A DNA stretch of 64,000 nt from Chryseobacterium sp. c4a (GCF_009900745.1 NZ_WXVU01000009.1:62001-126000), one strand, 5' to 3'; positions 33,920-44,140 are shown, counted from the first letter of the stretch. Notes: generated from the sequence alone by a model not told the origin. Program-made: numbers and translations.

Positions 33920-35059
33920 ATGAAAGAAATTCACGGGTTTACCCATTATTCCTTTTTTACAGAAATGTCTGAGCTGGCCATAAAGCATGGTAGCTTTGAT
34001 CTTTCACTGGGATTACCTGATTTTGATATTGATGATCGGCTAAAATCATTTTTGAAAGAAGCGGCAGATCTTAATACGCATCATTATGAACCTCTTTCCG
34101 GAAACCCTTTACTGATACAGAATATCATCAATTTTAACACGGAAAGAAAAAACAATATTTCATTAAAAACAAATGAAATCACCATTGTTCCTTGTGCAAC
34201 CTTTGCTTTATATACTGCACTTAAATCTATTTTAAATCAGGATGATGAAGTTATTATTATTCAACCTTCCTATTACACTTACGCTCCTGCTGTTGTGATG
34301 AATGAAGGCATACCTGTATATTATGATCTGGAAACAGATTTTGCCATAAATTGGGATAAGTTCAGTGCCTGTATTTCAGAAAAAACCAAAGCGATCATTA
34401 TCAATTCTCCTCAAAATCCGACCGGAAATATCTTGAAAAAGGAAGACTGGAACCAATTATTTGAGTTGATAAAAAACAGGGAAATCTATTTAATTTCTGA
34501 GGAAATCTATGATACTTATTGTTTTGATGGAGCAGAACATTACAGTTCTTTTGTTCATCCTGAGCTTAGGAATAGAACGTTTTGTATTTTTTCATTTGGT
34601 AAAATGTTTCACACTTCAGGATGGAAAGTGAGCTACATGCTTGCACCTGAAGAGCTAACGGCCTTATTCAGAAGTCATCAACAATATATTTCTTATAGTA
34701 CTAATGCTCCTGCTCAATATGCGCTGGCAAAATATCTGGAAGTATTTGATCCTTTAGAAGCTCAATCTATTATGCAGAAAAAGCGAGACATTTTCAATGA
34801 TTTGCTTAAAGAAACCCCTTTATATGTTGAAAAACAAGCTGAAGGAAGTGTTTTTCAGGTAGTGAATTTCAGAAATATATCTAAGACAATGACGGATATA
34901 GAGTTCTCCAAATGGCTCACAATTGATAAAAAAGTGGCTTGTCTTCCCCTTTCTGCCTTTTATAATTCCAGACAAAATTCCGATTATATTAGATTTAGCT
35001 TTGCAAAAAAGGATGAAGTTATTATTAATGCGTTAGAATATCTTAAGAAAAATTTATAA
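33920..35059 (+). CDS. Class I/II PLP aminotransferase, YbdL/kynurenine-type
   Basis: The 379-residue protein has the fold-type I pattern: NPTG at 166-169, the acidic strand YLISEEIYDTY, and the PLP lysine K228 in FSFGKMFHTSGWKVSYM. It also keeps the class N-terminal LSLGLPDFD and the LSGNPLL segment. The closest named relatives are the methionine aminotransferase YbdL and kynurenine-oxoglutarate transaminases. It moves amino groups between an amino acid (Met, Phe or kynurenine) and a keto acid. It has a single promoter and a shared terminator, so it appears to be a one-gene unit. Confidence 0.9.
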   Translation: MKEIHGFTHYSFFTEMSELAIKHGSFDLSLGLPDFDIDDRLKSFLKEAADLNTHHYEPLSGNPLLIQNIINFNTERKNNISLKTNEITIVPCATFALYTALKSILNQDDEVIIIQPSYYTYAPAVVMNEGIPVYYDLETDFAINWDKFSACISEKTKAIIINSPQNPTGNILKKEDWNQLFELIKNREIYLISEEIYDTYCFDGAEHYSSFVHPELRNRTFCIFSFGKMFHTSGWKVSYMLAPEELTALFRSHQQYISYSTNAPAQYALAKYLEVFDPLEAQSIMQKKRDIFNDLLKETPLYVEKQAEGSVFQVVNFRNISKTMTDIEFSKWLTIDKKVACLPLSAFYNSRQNSDYIRFSFAKKDEVIINALEYLKKNL

Positions 35060-35282
35060 TAGTAAAAAGCTGCTTCTTAGGTTGGAAGACACAAACGGTG
35101 TTATAAAATGAGCATATTTTAAGGTGCAAGAAAATCTTAGTTATTTCAACAAAAAGCATTTACATTTCCATATTCTATGGGTAAAAAAATAATTGAGCAT
35201 TAGCCACTAATATTCTTCTATTTAATTTTATTGCAGATCAATCTTCTTGATTTCAAGTATTCTTTATATTTTAAGTATACAA

Positions 35283-35310
35283 AAAAACACCGCATTTTAG
35301 CGGTGTTTTT
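35283..35310. terminator. Bidirectional hairpin terminator
   Basis: AAAAACACCGC and GCGGTGTTTTT form an 11-bp stem with a 6-base loop, between the aminotransferase and the pyrophosphatase gene. Confidence 0.87.
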
Positions 35311-35331
35311 CTATTATTCTTTAAGTTGATA

Positions 35332-38058
35332 TTAAAGAGCCAGAACTCTTACATCAATTCTTCTGTTTTTGGCTTTACATTCATCTGTATCATTGGCTTC
35401 ACAAACCGGATGCTGCGAACCATATCCTTCAGCTTCTATCCTATCGGCAGATACACCTAATTCTAACAACTTTAGTTTTGCTGTTTGAGCTCTCAGGTTA
35501 GACAGCTGCTGATTACTTTCCTCATTTCCGCTATTGTCTGTATAACCTCCTAGTTTTATTTTCAGGTCAGGATATGCATTTAGAATTTCGGCAATATTAT
35601 TCAACTGCATTTCATACCCTGCTTTTAAATCACTTGATCCCGTTTCAAAGTAAAGGTTTTCAATCGTATACCATTTATTAGGATCCAGAATTGATTTATC
35701 TTTTTGATTAACGGCATTATAAAGCTGGTACAATTGACTGGATTCACCCAATTCTATTGTTTTTCCGCCCTTCAGTTTTACTTTTTGTAAGTTTCCGGTT
35801 TCGTATACAAAGTCTCCGCTTTCATTAAGATGTCCTTTCACTTCCCCCGAAACAATTGGAGTTTTAAGATCTGTGGAAATCCCCGTAGTTCCGGAAATTC
35901 CAGTTAAGCTTTCAATTTTTGCCTTTCTGTTCGCTTCAATTTTATCCTTATGCAAGACTGCCAAAGTAGGTGCAATCACCAATGAAACAATTGACATCAG
36001 CTTGATTAAAATATTCATTGATGGCCCCGAAGTATCTTTAAACGGATCTCCTACTGTATCTCCGGTTACAGAAGCTTTATGAGGTTCAGAACCTTTATAA
36101 TAGGTCTGTCCATTGATATCAACCCCTTTTTCAAATGACTTTTTTGCATTATCCCAAGCACCGCCGGCATTATTCTGGAACATCCCCATCAACACACCAC
36201 ATACTGTAGCTCCTGCCAGAAAGCCTCCCAGCACTTCAGGGCCAAAGATAAATCCGATCAACAAAGGTGAAATAATAGCAATAGCTCCCGGTAACATCAT
36301 CTTGCGGATGGATGCATCAGTAGAAATGGCAACACACTTTTCATATTCAGGCTGGGCTTTTCCTTCCAGAATTCCCGGAATTTCACGAAACTGTCTTCTC
36401 ACTTCTTCCACCATGGCCATCGCAGCCTGCCCAACTGCTGTAATCGCTAATGAGGAAAATATAAACGGAATCATACCGCCCACAAACAATCCTGCCAGCA
36501 CATCAGCTCTATAGATATCAATCCCATCAATCCCTGCAATTCCTACAAAAGCGGCAAACAGGGCTAATGCTGTTAATGCTGCTGAAGCAATCGCAAATCC
36601 TTTTCCTGTAGCAGCAGTTGTATTTCCTACAGCATCCAGAATATCTGTTTTTTCACGGACTTCCTTAGGAAGCTCACTCATCTCAGCAATACCTCCCGCA
36701 TTATCAGCTATCGGGCCAAAAGCATCAATAGCCAGCTGCATTGCAGTAGTAGCCATCATTCCGGCGGCTGCAATAGCCACTCCATATAATCCGGCACATA
36801 AATAAGATCCATAAATACCTCCTGCCAATACAATGATCGGAAGCAAAGTAGACTCCATTCCTACAGAAAGCCCACCAATAATATTAGTAGCATGTCCGGT
36901 TGAAGACTGTCTTACAATACTGGAAACAGGTCTTTTTCCCATAGCTGTATAATATTCAGTAATAATGCTCATTAAGGTTCCTACAACCAATCCTACCATG
37001 ATCGCTCCAAATACTCCCATTTTAGTAAATTCATGACCTCTTAAAATCATTTTTTCAGGAAGAATATAAGTAACCAAAAAATAAGAAGCGATCGCAGTAA
37101 TCACAATACTGCCCCAGTTTCCTAAATTCAATGCATTTTGGACACTGGAAGTGGAAGAACCTTCATTGTCATTAATTTTCACAAATAGAGTTCCTATCAT
37201 TGAAAAGATAATTCCTGTTCCTGCAATCAGCATTGGTAATAAAATCGGAGCAAAACCTCCGAACGAATCATCAGAAACTGTTTCTCTTCCCAATACCATT
37301 GTTGCCAATACAGTAGCGACATAAGATCCGAAAAGGTCTGCTCCCATCCCGGCTACATCTCCAACATTATCACCCACATTATCTGCAATAGTTGCTGGAT
37401 TTCTTGGATCATCCTCCGGAATTCCGGCTTCAACTTTACCTACTAAATCAGCTCCTACGTCTGCCGCTTTTGTATAAATACCACCACCTACTCTTGCAAA
37501 AAGAGCAATGGACTCTGCCCCCAAAGAAAATCCGGTAAGAATTTCTATGGTTCTTTCCATTTCATGAGAATCTACTGTGGCTTCAGGTGCAAAAATCTGT
37601 TTAATAATCAAAAACAAAGCTCCTAATCCCAATACGGCAAGTCCGGCTACTCCCATTCCCATTACAGAACCTCCTGTAAAAGAAACTTTAAGGGCTTTGG
37701 ACAATGACGTTCTTGCTGCTTCTGCAGTTCTTACATTGGCTTTAGTTGCAATTTTCATCCCTATAAATCCAGCTGTAGCAGAAAAAATAGCGCCTACCAC
37801 AAAAGCAAGACCTATACTCCAGTGTGAATTGGCATTAGTAGATCCCATCACTGCCAGGAGAATGGCTACAACGACGACAAAATAGGTTAAGATTTTATAT
37901 TCGGCTTTTAAGAAAGCCATCGCACCATCAGCAATATGTCCGCTGATTATTTTCATTTTTTCATTTCCTGCATTCTGTTTATTTACCCAGTTGCTCTGAA
38001 GAAATGTATAAAGCAAAGCTAAGACACCAAAAATTGGCACTAACACAAATAGATCCAT
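35332..38058 (-). CDS. hppA: Membrane ion-pumping pyrophosphatase fused to an OmpA domain
   Basis: The first 700 residues form a membrane pyrophosphatase of about 16 helices with the PPi and metal site [21 protein letters not shown] and [15 protein letters not shown]. The [13 protein letters not shown] motif has Ala where potassium-independent enzymes have Lys, so this is the potassium-dependent type, either proton- or sodium-pumping. The final 112 residues (from about 797) are an OmpA-type peptidoglycan-binding domain: [27 protein letters not shown] and the NRRIDV arginine. M-PPases have both ends outside the cytoplasm, so the OmpA part would lie in the periplasm and could tie the pump to the cell wall. 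A soluble PPase lies just upstream. Confidence 0.92.
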   Translation of the reverse strand: MDLFVLVPIFGVLALLYTFLQSNWVNKQNAGNEKMKIISGHIADGAMAFLKAEYKILTYFVVVVAILLAVMGSTNANSHWSIGLAFVVGAIFSATAGFIGMKIATKANVRTAEAARTSLSKALKVSFTGGSVMGMGVAGLAVLGLGALFLIIKQIFAPEATVDSHEMERTIEILTGFSLGAESIALFARVGGGIYTKAADVGADLVGKVEAGIPEDDPRNPATIADNVGDNVGDVAGMGADLFGSYVATVLATMVLGRETVSDDSFGGFAPILLPMLIAGTGIIFSMIGTLFVKINDNEGSSTSSVQNALNLGNWGSIVITAIASYFLVTYILPEKMILRGHEFTKMGVFGAIMVGLVVGTLMSIITEYYTAMGKRPVSSIVRQSSTGHATNIIGGLSVGMESTLLPIIVLAGGIYGSYLCAGLYGVAIAAAGMMATTAMQLAIDAFGPIADNAGGIAEMSELPKEVREKTDILDAVGNTTAATGKGFAIASAALTALALFAAFVGIAGIDGIDIYRADVLAGLFVGGMIPFIFSSLAITAVGQAAMAMVEEVRRQFREIPGILEGKAQPEYEKCVAISTDASIRKMMLPGAIAIISPLLIGFIFGPEVLGGFLAGATVCGVLMGMFQNNAGGAWDNAKKSFEKGVDINGQTYYKGSEPHKASVTGDTVGDPFKDTSGPSMNILIKLMSIVSLVIAPTLAVLHKDKIEANRKAKIESLTGISGTTGISTDLKTPIVSGEVKGHLNESGDFVYETGNLQKVKLKGGKTIELGESSQLYQLYNAVNQKDKSILDPNKWYTIENLYFETGSSDLKAGYEMQLNNIAEILNAYPDLKIKLGGYTDNSGNEESNQQLSNLRAQTAKLKLLELGVSADRIEAEGYGSQHPVCEANDTDECKAKNRRIDVRVLAL

Positions 38059-38387
38059 AGTTTAATATTTTTTTGGTAATAGAAAAATAAATATAATAAA
38101 TAATTACCATCAAAGCATTAAAAAAATCACGGACTTTTCATTACTACACAAAAGAATCTTATAGGTAACTGATTCTTTTTCTGAAAATATTGCAGGTTTA
38201 AAATTGTTACAAAAGCTTATGGAATCAGGCTTGAAAATGATTTTAATTTTTAAAACATTAAGGTTTTAAGAGTATTAAGGTAAGCTTCGCTTTAAACAAT
38301 AAAAACATTTCAAAGGGGGGGCAGATTTTTATATTAAACACTTCAATAACTTCCTTACTCCGGCCTCCAGCTTCCTTACTTTACAAA
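38059..38387. other. Intergenic gap between ppa and hppA
   Basis: No gene is visible in these 0.33 kb. The last 100 bases before hppA contain the short inverted repeat GGTAAT/ATTACC around 38075-38110, near the expected promoter, but no clean -7 box. A run of seven Gs stands at 38315-38321, odd in so AT-rich a gap. Confidence 0.55.
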
Positions 38388-38421
38388 AAAAAGGATAAAC
38401 AGTTTCCCGTTTATCCTTTTT
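38388..38421 (-). terminator. Hairpin terminator after ppa
   Basis: AAAAAGGATAAAC and GTTTATCCTTTTT form a 13-bp stem with an 8-base loop, 22 bases after the ppa stop. It separates ppa from hppA transcription. Confidence 0.87.
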
Positions 38422-38443
38422 GTATGATGTACATCAGAGAATA

Positions 38444-39055
38444 TTATCCTCCAAATTTATCTGCATAGTCTGTTTGAGATGCTTTGATCACTTTTCTTGC
38501 ATGCTCAGCACCATAAACTTCTTGGATTCTACATTTTGCAGGCTCATCCGGTAAGTTTTTGTACGTTAAGAAGTAGTGCATTAATCTTTTAACTTCTGCT
38601 TCTGGTAATTCAGTAATATCTCTGAAGTGTCCGAAAGCATGGTCATTGATCATTACTGCTACAATTTTGTCATCTGCTTCTCCACCGTCAATCATTTTGA
38701 AACCTCCAATTGGAATAGCTTCCATCAATAGACCTCCAGCGTGAATATTGTGAGAACTTAAAACACAAATATCAAGTGGATCATGATCTCCCATTGTCAC
38801 ATCAGTTGCTCCTGCTTCTATAGCAAGGTTCATCACTTCTTTATCACAATATGTTCTTGGAACAAAACCATATAAAGCCGGGATGATATTAGAAAATTTC
38901 TGAGGCCTGTCTACTTTTAAATATCCTGTTTCTTTATCTACTTCATATTTAATAGTATCTGAAGGAACAATTTCCACAAATACGTTTACAACATTTGGCG
39001 CATCTTCTCCTGCAGAAATTCCGTGCCATGGATGTGCTTTAAAATTTGGAATCAT
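38444..39055 (-). CDS. ppa: Soluble inorganic pyrophosphatase
   Basis: The 203-residue protein is a family I inorganic pyrophosphatase. It has the E-x-K region (IKYEVDKETGYLKVDRP) and the metal-binding motif DHDPLDICVL (close to the family D-x-D-P-x-D-V-L-V pattern), then GGFKMIDGGEADDKIVAV. It splits pyrophosphate from biosynthetic reactions in the cytoplasm and pulls them forward. It follows a membrane-anchored hypothetical gene by 17 bases on the same strand and ends at a strong terminator. The cell thus holds both a soluble and a pumping pyrophosphatase as neighbours. Confidence 0.96.
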   Translation of the reverse strand: MIPNFKAHPWHGISAGEDAPNVVNVFVEIVPSDTIKYEVDKETGYLKVDRPQKFSNIIPALYGFVPRTYCDKEVMNLAIEAGATDVTMGDHDPLDICVLSSHNIHAGGLLMEAIPIGGFKMIDGGEADDKIVAVMINDHAFGHFRDITELPEAEVKRLMHYFLTYKNLPDEPAKCRIQEVYGAEHARKVIKASQTDYADKFGG

Positions 39056-39072
39056 TATTTATCTGTTATTTT

Positions 39073-39585
39073 TTAAGTTATTATTAAAATTTCTTTTCTT
39101 AAATCTTCTATTGTTTCAGCAACATAATCATTGCTTTCCATATAGTTCATGATGAAAATCGTTTTGAATTCATCAAGTTTCACTTCTCCTTTCAATCCAT
39201 CGTAGGTCTTATGAAGAAGGTCTATAATGGCATTTTTAGAATCTACAATATTCTTCCATGAATTCTTCGTTACATAAAGCTGTTGAGAGGAATTATATTC
39301 AAACTCTTCATTGATTGCTTTTTCTGTAAGGAAAATAAACTCATGAACTGCCAATCCTTTGTCAAATCTCTGAATCAGGTTAGAAGGTTTTATTCTATCC
39401 AGAAACAAGGTCATTCTCTCATAAGAATGCGCTTTATTCTCCGAATTAGACTTCACGGTAAGTAATTTGAGTTCCTGGTTTTTAAGAGTAATATACGAGT
39501 GTACAAATTGTCTTAGCAAAACCAAAAAAGGAATTGCAATAATCAATGCAAATGCATAGGGTAAATATCCTGAAAGACTCGTCAT
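39073..39585 (-). CDS. Membrane-anchored hypothetical protein
   Basis: The start at 39585 gives MTSLSGYLPYAFALIIAIPFLVLLRQF, one N-terminal membrane helix, followed by a charged cytoplasmic domain of about 140 residues that is mostly helical (SYERMTLFLDRIKPSNLIQRF, FIFLTEKAINEEFEYNSSQQLY, GEVKLDEFKTIFIMNYMES). This is a conserved Bacteroidetes family I know by pattern but not by function. It lies between PhyH and ppa on the same strand, with 36- and 17-base gaps, so it is probably part of one unit. Confidence 0.65.
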   Translation of the reverse strand: MTSLSGYLPYAFALIIAIPFLVLLRQFVHSYITLKNQELKLLTVKSNSENKAHSYERMTLFLDRIKPSNLIQRFDKGLAVHEFIFLTEKAINEEFEYNSSQQLYVTKNSWKNIVDSKNAIIDLLHKTYDGLKGEVKLDEFKTIFIMNYMESNDYVAETIEDLRKEILIIT

Positions 39586-39621
39586 AATTTTAGACTGCAA
39601 AATTACTAATATTTTCTGATA

Positions 39622-40554
39622 TTACAGTTCAAATAATGCAGGTCTTTGTGTAACTTCATGGTAGCATACGCTGTTTTCATCAAAAAAGTGGTACACCAGG
39701 CTTTTTCGGGTTTTATTTTTATCGGTATGAGGTTCTCCGCCGTGAAGAATATTGGCATGCCAGATCAGCATATCACCTTTTTTAGCTCTGAAAATCTCTT
39801 TCTTCAGTCCCAATTCTTTCACCTTGTTCTCCAAAAATTCTTCATAAGCTTTATAGCTCTTCTTCCCTATTTTCAAAGCTGTACCTTCATTATCATAGTC
39901 TGAATTCAGAAAATAAGGTAATTTGTGGCTTCCGGGAATATAATGCAATGCACCATTAGTTTCATCTACATCTTCCAGAGCAATCCATACTCCTAACAGT
40001 CCGCCCAATGGGAATGTTGTCATGTGAATACTATCAGAATGGGTTTTCTGCTGGCTACCGTTAATAAAGTTGATGCTTTGAAATAATTTGGCTTTACCAT
40101 CAAGCAAAACAGACAAAAATTCCAACAATTCTTTATCACTTCCAATATTTCTGATGATTTCCGAATGGTGAATCGCAAACATCAGTTTTCCGCCATATCG
40201 AAATTGTAAAGTTCCGTCCTTCATAAGCTTCTCAATCTCAATATTGATATTTTCAGCGGTTTCCGGGCTAATAAAGTTCCTCAGGATCATGTAGCCGTTA
40301 TCATCATAGTGAAGGGCACTTTCCTTATTCTCTTCTGATAATTTTTTAAAAAAAGCAGTGGATGAAAGTTTTCCCTCGCCAATACTTCTTTCCGTTTGAG
40401 GAAGATGAGCGAAATCTTTACTTGAGATACTTGAAAAATAACTCTTGTTGATTCCGTACTTTTTATATAATGGAATATTATGCTTTAACTTGCTCTTTTT
40501 AAAGAAATTATAAAGCATATATGATAATTTATAATTACGAATTTGTTGTAACAT
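39622..40554 (-). CDS. Phytanoyl-CoA dioxygenase (PhyH) family protein
   Basis: The 310-residue protein has the PhyH double-stranded beta-helix with an iron-binding H-x-D pair in QQKTHSDSIHMTTFPLGG and the distal histidine in ILHGGEPHTDKNKTRKSLVYHFF, followed by an arginine that binds 2-oxoglutarate. These are non-heme iron enzymes that hydroxylate fatty acyl, amino acid or natural-product substrates using 2-oxoglutarate and oxygen. The substrate is not readable. It lies after the 303-residue acyltransferase-like gene on the same strand with a 77-base gap. Confidence 0.85.
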   Translation of the reverse strand: MLQQIRNYKLSYMLYNFFKKSKLKHNIPLYKKYGINKSYFSSISSKDFAHLPQTERSIGEGKLSSTAFFKKLSEENKESALHYDDNGYMILRNFISPETAENINIEIEKLMKDGTLQFRYGGKLMFAIHHSEIIRNIGSDKELLEFLSVLLDGKAKLFQSINFINGSQQKTHSDSIHMTTFPLGGLLGVWIALEDVDETNGALHYIPGSHKLPYFLNSDYDNEGTALKIGKKSYKAYEEFLENKVKELGLKKEIFRAKKGDMLIWHANILHGGEPHTDKNKTRKSLVYHFFDENSVCYHEVTQRPALFEL

Positions 40555-40631
40555 AACGGTTATTAATATGTGTTTTATAAAGGTACGGAATAATACTAGA
40601 TTAGAACCAATCTAAACAATGCTTTTTATCA

Positions 40632-41543
40632 TTAAAAAATCCTTCCTTTTACCATTAAAGAGCCTAATTTTTTAAATAGATCTTTTTTAGAGTGTTCTAT
40701 CATTCCGTAAGGTTTAAGTTCCGGGCGAAATCCTCTGAAAAATTCTTCAATATTTGGAATATCTCCCCCTTCAAAATCAAAGATATTGGTTTCAATAGTT
40801 TCTTTAATAACATGATCAATCAATACGGATGCTCCGGATAATTTAACATATTCTTTATCACTGAAGTTCCCCAAAAGAGCAACCATATCACAATCTGAAT
40901 AGGTAGCAATCGCATTAATTATTTTTCCCTGGTAATAAAAGGCCAGGAAATTCAAATATTTCAGACGATAAAACGTTTCATACAACTCCAAAAATCCGGA
41001 TAAATCACTTTCTTTACTCAATCCTATGATATGGGTTTCTATAAAAGACTTCACTTCATCATAAGAAACGGATTTTATCTCGGAATGATTCAAAACTTCT
41101 TCATCCAATCTTAACTTTCTTTTTCTTTTAGGAGAATATCTGGCGTAAACCGCTTCATAAATATCAGGATAAATCAAAAAGTTCTTCTTTATTCTGAATG
41201 TTGAACGAAGCTCATTGCTATCATTAAAAGGATAGGCTCTTATCAAATAATGCCCTTCCAGAAAGGCTAAAAATTTTTCATTAAGGTTGACATCATCGCT
41301 AGTGGAAAAGACTCCTAATTGCTGGCAAAGTTTAGGATTATGAACGATTTTAACACCATACTTTCTTACAAAAGGAATTGGCATTACCGCTTCATAATCA
41401 TTGTACACAAGGACTTCCCATTGTTTTTGGGTAGTTATATCTAAAAAGTCCTTTGTTGCCGAGTATTTTCTTTGCTTAGAAAGGTGTAAGCATTGAGAAT
41501 ATTTTACAAAGTCAATTTCATTATATTTCAATCTTCTAATCAT
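40632..41543 (-). CDS. FemAB/GNAT-fold acyltransferase-like protein
   Basis: The 303-residue protein has the GNAT/FemAB pattern: an N-terminal half with VMPIPFVRKYGVKIVHNPKLCQQLG and a C-terminal half with LAFYYQGKIINAIATYSDCDMVALLGN followed by SGASVLIDHVIKET and FDFEGGDIPNIEEFFRGF. This twin-domain arrangement is used by enzymes that add amino acids or acyl groups to cell-wall precursors, polysaccharides or peptides. It overlaps radC by four bases, so the two are translationally coupled. The function is not firmly known. Confidence 0.65.
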   Translation of the reverse strand: MIRRLKYNEIDFVKYSQCLHLSKQRKYSATKDFLDITTQKQWEVLVYNDYEAVMPIPFVRKYGVKIVHNPKLCQQLGVFSTSDDVNLNEKFLAFLEGHYLIRAYPFNDSNELRSTFRIKKNFLIYPDIYEAVYARYSPKRKRKLRLDEEVLNHSEIKSVSYDEVKSFIETHIIGLSKESDLSGFLELYETFYRLKYLNFLAFYYQGKIINAIATYSDCDMVALLGNFSDKEYVKLSGASVLIDHVIKETIETNIFDFEGGDIPNIEEFFRGFRPELKPYGMIEHSKKDLFKKLGSLMVKGRIF

Positions 41544-42217
41544 AATAATCCTGCGTCCGAAAAGCTAAAATATGAATTTTGTGTGATGATGATATGATCT
41601 AAAAGCTGAATGCTTAATATTGCCCCGCCTTCTTTTATTTTTTGGGTAATGTTCATATCTTCTTTGCTTGGCTTCAGGCTTCCTGAAGGATGATTGTGAG
41701 CGATAATCACTCCTGTGGAGAAGTGTTCAAGTGCTGTTTTAAAAAGAACTCTAACATCTACAATAGACTGGCTGATTCCGCCTTGGGTTAATTGTGAAGT
41801 ATGGATCACTTTATTGCTATTATTTAGAAAGATGGCCCAAAATTCTTCAGTTCTTAAATCTGACAAATTATTTTTGAGGATTGAATAGGCATCATTACTA
41901 TTTCCAATCACTGTTCGCTCAGGAATTTCCTGACCGGCTCTTCTTCTTCCAATTTCTAAAGCGGTAATGATGGATATGGCTTTAGCCTCTCCTATTCCTT
42001 TGAACTTCATCAGATCTTTAAGAGAAAGTAAGCTTAGCTGATGCCAATTATTGTTGACAGATGCTAAAATCTTTCTGGCCAGTTCTACCACACTTTCTTC
42101 TCTATTTCCACTTCCCATAATAATCGCTAAAAGTTCAGAATCGGAAAGTGAACCCTTACCTTTTTGTAAGAATTTCTCCCGTGGTCTGTCGTCTTCTGCC
42201 AAAAGTTTTAAGGACAT
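41540..42217 (-). CDS. radC: RadC/JAMM-family DNA repair-associated protein
   Basis: The 225-residue protein shows the RadC layout: an N-terminal helix-hairpin-helix-like segment (DLMKFKGIGEAKAISIITALEIGRR) and the JAMM metalloprotease-like motif at the end, GVIIAHNHPSGSLKPSKEDMNIT with the H-x-H and downstream D residue. RadC proteins are conserved in bacteria and respond to DNA damage; the exact reaction is not settled. The stop overlaps the acyltransferase gene start by four bases. Confidence 0.93.
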   Translation of the reverse strand: MSLKLLAEDDRPREKFLQKGKGSLSDSELLAIIMGSGNREESVVELARKILASVNNNWHQLSLLSLKDLMKFKGIGEAKAISIITALEIGRRRAGQEIPERTVIGNSNDAYSILKNNLSDLRTEEFWAIFLNNSNKVIHTSQLTQGGISQSIVDVRVLFKTALEHFSTGVIIAHNHPSGSLKPSKEDMNITQKIKEGGAILSIQLLDHIIITQNSYFSFSDAGLL

Positions 42218-42251
42218 GGTAATCGGTTTAAATGATAGATAGAATAATTAA

Positions 42252-42830
42252 TTAATAGAATGCATATAAGATGATAGGCTTCTGCGACTTGTCAATATAT
42301 TTTGCAGTTTCTTTAAAAGCATTGATTGAAAGCATCGGACATCCCAGACTTAAAGCGGCAGGCTTCTCCGATTCTACATCAGAAACACTGCTAAAGGAAT
42401 GAAGTACAATGGCTCTCTGCATAGCATTATCGTTGGTAGAATCCAGTCCTTTTAAACGGTAAGCTTTTCCAAATTGCCCTGTATAACTTCCTCCAATCGC
42501 ATATTTACCCAATGAAGATTGATAGGATCCTTCTACATTACTAAACTTTAAAGCATTTGATCCTGAAATCACAGATCCTGAACCATGAGCTACAATAGCT
42601 TTTTGTATGACTTTATTATTTTTCAGATCGTAGATGAAGTAACGGTATTTTCCGGATGGAATTTTAAAGTTAATAAAAACTGCCAGCTCCTGATTGTAAT
42701 CTTTATCTTTAATATATTTTTTAATTTCTTCAATTTTGGATGAAGGCAGGCTCGGCACTGCAGCCTGCTGCGATTCAGCTTTTGAGCACGAAACTAAAAG
42801 TATAAAAAGAAAAATAAAGTGTTTCATCAT
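42252..42830 (-). CDS. L,D-transpeptidase-like lipoprotein
   Basis: The 192-residue protein has a lipoprotein signal (MMKHFIFLFILLVSC, lipidated at Cys15) and the catalytic core of the murein L,D-transpeptidase group: H136-like histidine in IVLHSFSSVSD and the catalytic cysteine in LSLGCPMLSINAF, plus HGSGSVISGSNALKFSNVEGS. It would act in the periplasm on peptidoglycan cross-links or lipoprotein attachment. It starts 13 bases after the ABC gene on the same strand, so it is probably co-transcribed with it. Confidence 0.82.
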   Translation of the reverse strand: MMKHFIFLFILLVSCSKAESQQAAVPSLPSSKIEEIKKYIKDKDYNQELAVFINFKIPSGKYRYFIYDLKNNKVIQKAIVAHGSGSVISGSNALKFSNVEGSYQSSLGKYAIGGSYTGQFGKAYRLKGLDSTNDNAMQRAIVLHSFSSVSDVESEKPAALSLGCPMLSINAFKETAKYIDKSQKPIILYAFY

Positions 42831-42843
42831 CTGTATAAGAAGG

Positions 42844-43512
42844 TTATTCTATAATCATTCCGTCTTTCATGACAAGCTTACGGTCGGTAATTTCAGCCAG
42901 ATTTGGGTTATGGGTAACAATCACAAAGGTTTGGTTATACTTATCTCTAAGGTCAAAAAACAGCCTGTGAAGATCATCCGCATTTTTTGAATCCAGGTTA
43001 CCTGTAGGTTCATCAGCAAAGATAATTTTTGGTGAATTGATTAAAGCTCTTGCAACGGCTACCCTTTGCGCTTCTCCACCGGAAAGCTGGTTGGGTTTAT
43101 GATTCAGTCGTTGTTCGATTTTAAGATCCTCAAACAAAGCATACGCTTTTTCCATAGCCTCTCTTTCATTAGCACCTGCAATTCTTGTAGGAAGCAAAAC
43201 ATTTTCCAAAGCAGTAAATTCAGGAAGCAATTGATGAAACTGAAATACAAAACCGATATTCTGATTTCTGAATTTTGATAACTGCTTATCATTCATATTG
43301 ATAAATGATTCGCCTGCGATCTCAATTTCAGTATCATACTTTCCGGATTGAGTGGGATGATCCAATGTTCCTAAAATCTGTAGCAATGTTGATTTACCTG
43401 CTCCGGATTCTCCTACAATAGAAACCACTTCCCCTACTTTAATGTGAATATCAACTCCTTTCAGTACTTCTAAATTCCCATAAGACTTATGGATATTTCT
43501 TGCTTTAATCAT
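42844..43512 (-). CDS. ABC transporter ATPase, LolD/MacB type
   Basis: The 222-residue protein is a complete ABC ATPase: Walker [10 protein letters not shown] (34-42), Q-loop [21 protein letters not shown], signature [18 protein letters not shown], Walker [15 protein letters not shown] and the H-loop VTHNPNLAE. The LolD/MacB group powers lipoprotein release from the inner membrane or drug and peptide efflux. No permease gene is beside it, so its partner must be encoded elsewhere, as for lolCDE in many Bacteroidetes. The lipoprotein transpeptidase gene follows directly. Confidence 0.92.
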   Translation of the reverse strand: MIKARNIHKSYGNLEVLKGVDIHIKVGEVVSIVGESGAGKSTLLQILGTLDHPTQSGKYDTEIEIAGESFINMNDKQLSKFRNQNIGFVFQFHQLLPEFTALENVLLPTRIAGANEREAMEKAYALFEDLKIEQRLNHKPNQLSGGEAQRVAVARALINSPKIIFADEPTGNLDSKNADDLHRLFFDLRDKYNQTFVIVTHNPNLAEITDRKLVMKDGMIIE

Positions 43513-43612
43513 GATTCAAAAATAGTAAATATAAATAGAACAAAATAATATTGTAACTATAAATATAGTAATTCCATCTGCTATTAAAAGCCAATAATCA
43601 ATGGAAAAGTAT

Positions 43613-44140
43613 TCAAAATAATCTTATTAACTTCTTGTCTGTTGTATGTAGTACTTTCCTATAGCGGTATTCTTTATCTATAGTATAAGATTTTCCTTCC
43701 AATACATACGTAAGCTTTAGATTTAAATTATAAGCTGAATGATCACAATTGACATAAAAATACCTTGCAGCAGCGCTATGATGAATGATTTCATTGGAAG
43801 ATTGTTTAAAGAGAATACCTTTACTGCTCTGTAAGTTCTCCACATCCAAAGGAATTTCTTTTCCTTCTGAACTCAGAGTTACTTTAATCTTATCAATAAC
43901 AACTGTGGGCTCAGGTTTATTCTCTTTCTTATCATCAGTAAATAAAAAGGTATTAATTGTGTAATAAATATCACCGTCTTCGCTTCTCAAACTTGGACTT
44001 AAACTAAAAACATTATTTTCTGAAAAAATAGTATTTTCTCCGGATTCCGATTCTAAAACATATTCAGAATTACTTGCTAAAAAAAATAAACCTAATATAC
44101 CAAGCACAATTATAACACAAACAGCCCCTATCTTATTCAT
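43613..44140 (-). CDS. Membrane-anchored hypothetical protein
   Basis: The 175-residue protein begins with one membrane helix (MNKIGAVCVIIVLGILGLFFLA) and has a periplasmic beta-rich domain: NNVFSLSPSLRSEDGDIYYTINTFLFTDDKKENKPEPTV to the closing SYTIDKEYRYRKVLHTTDKKL. No motif is recognised. It has its own promoter region and no near neighbour on the strand. Function unknown. Confidence 0.55.
   Translation of the reverse strand: MNKIGAVCVIIVLGILGLFFLASNSEYVLESESGENTIFSENNVFSLSPSLRSEDGDIYYTINTFLFTDDKKENKPEPTVVIDKIKVTLSSEGKEIPLDVENLQSSKGILFKQSSNEIIHHSAAARYFYVNCDHSAYNLNLKLTYVLEGKSYTIDKEYRYRKVLHTTDKKLIRLF

Noticed and set aside
38315..38321. Run of seven Gs as a phase-variation switch
   Set aside because: It is in a gap 257 bases before hppA, not near a clear promoter or within a gene, so a switch role has no support.
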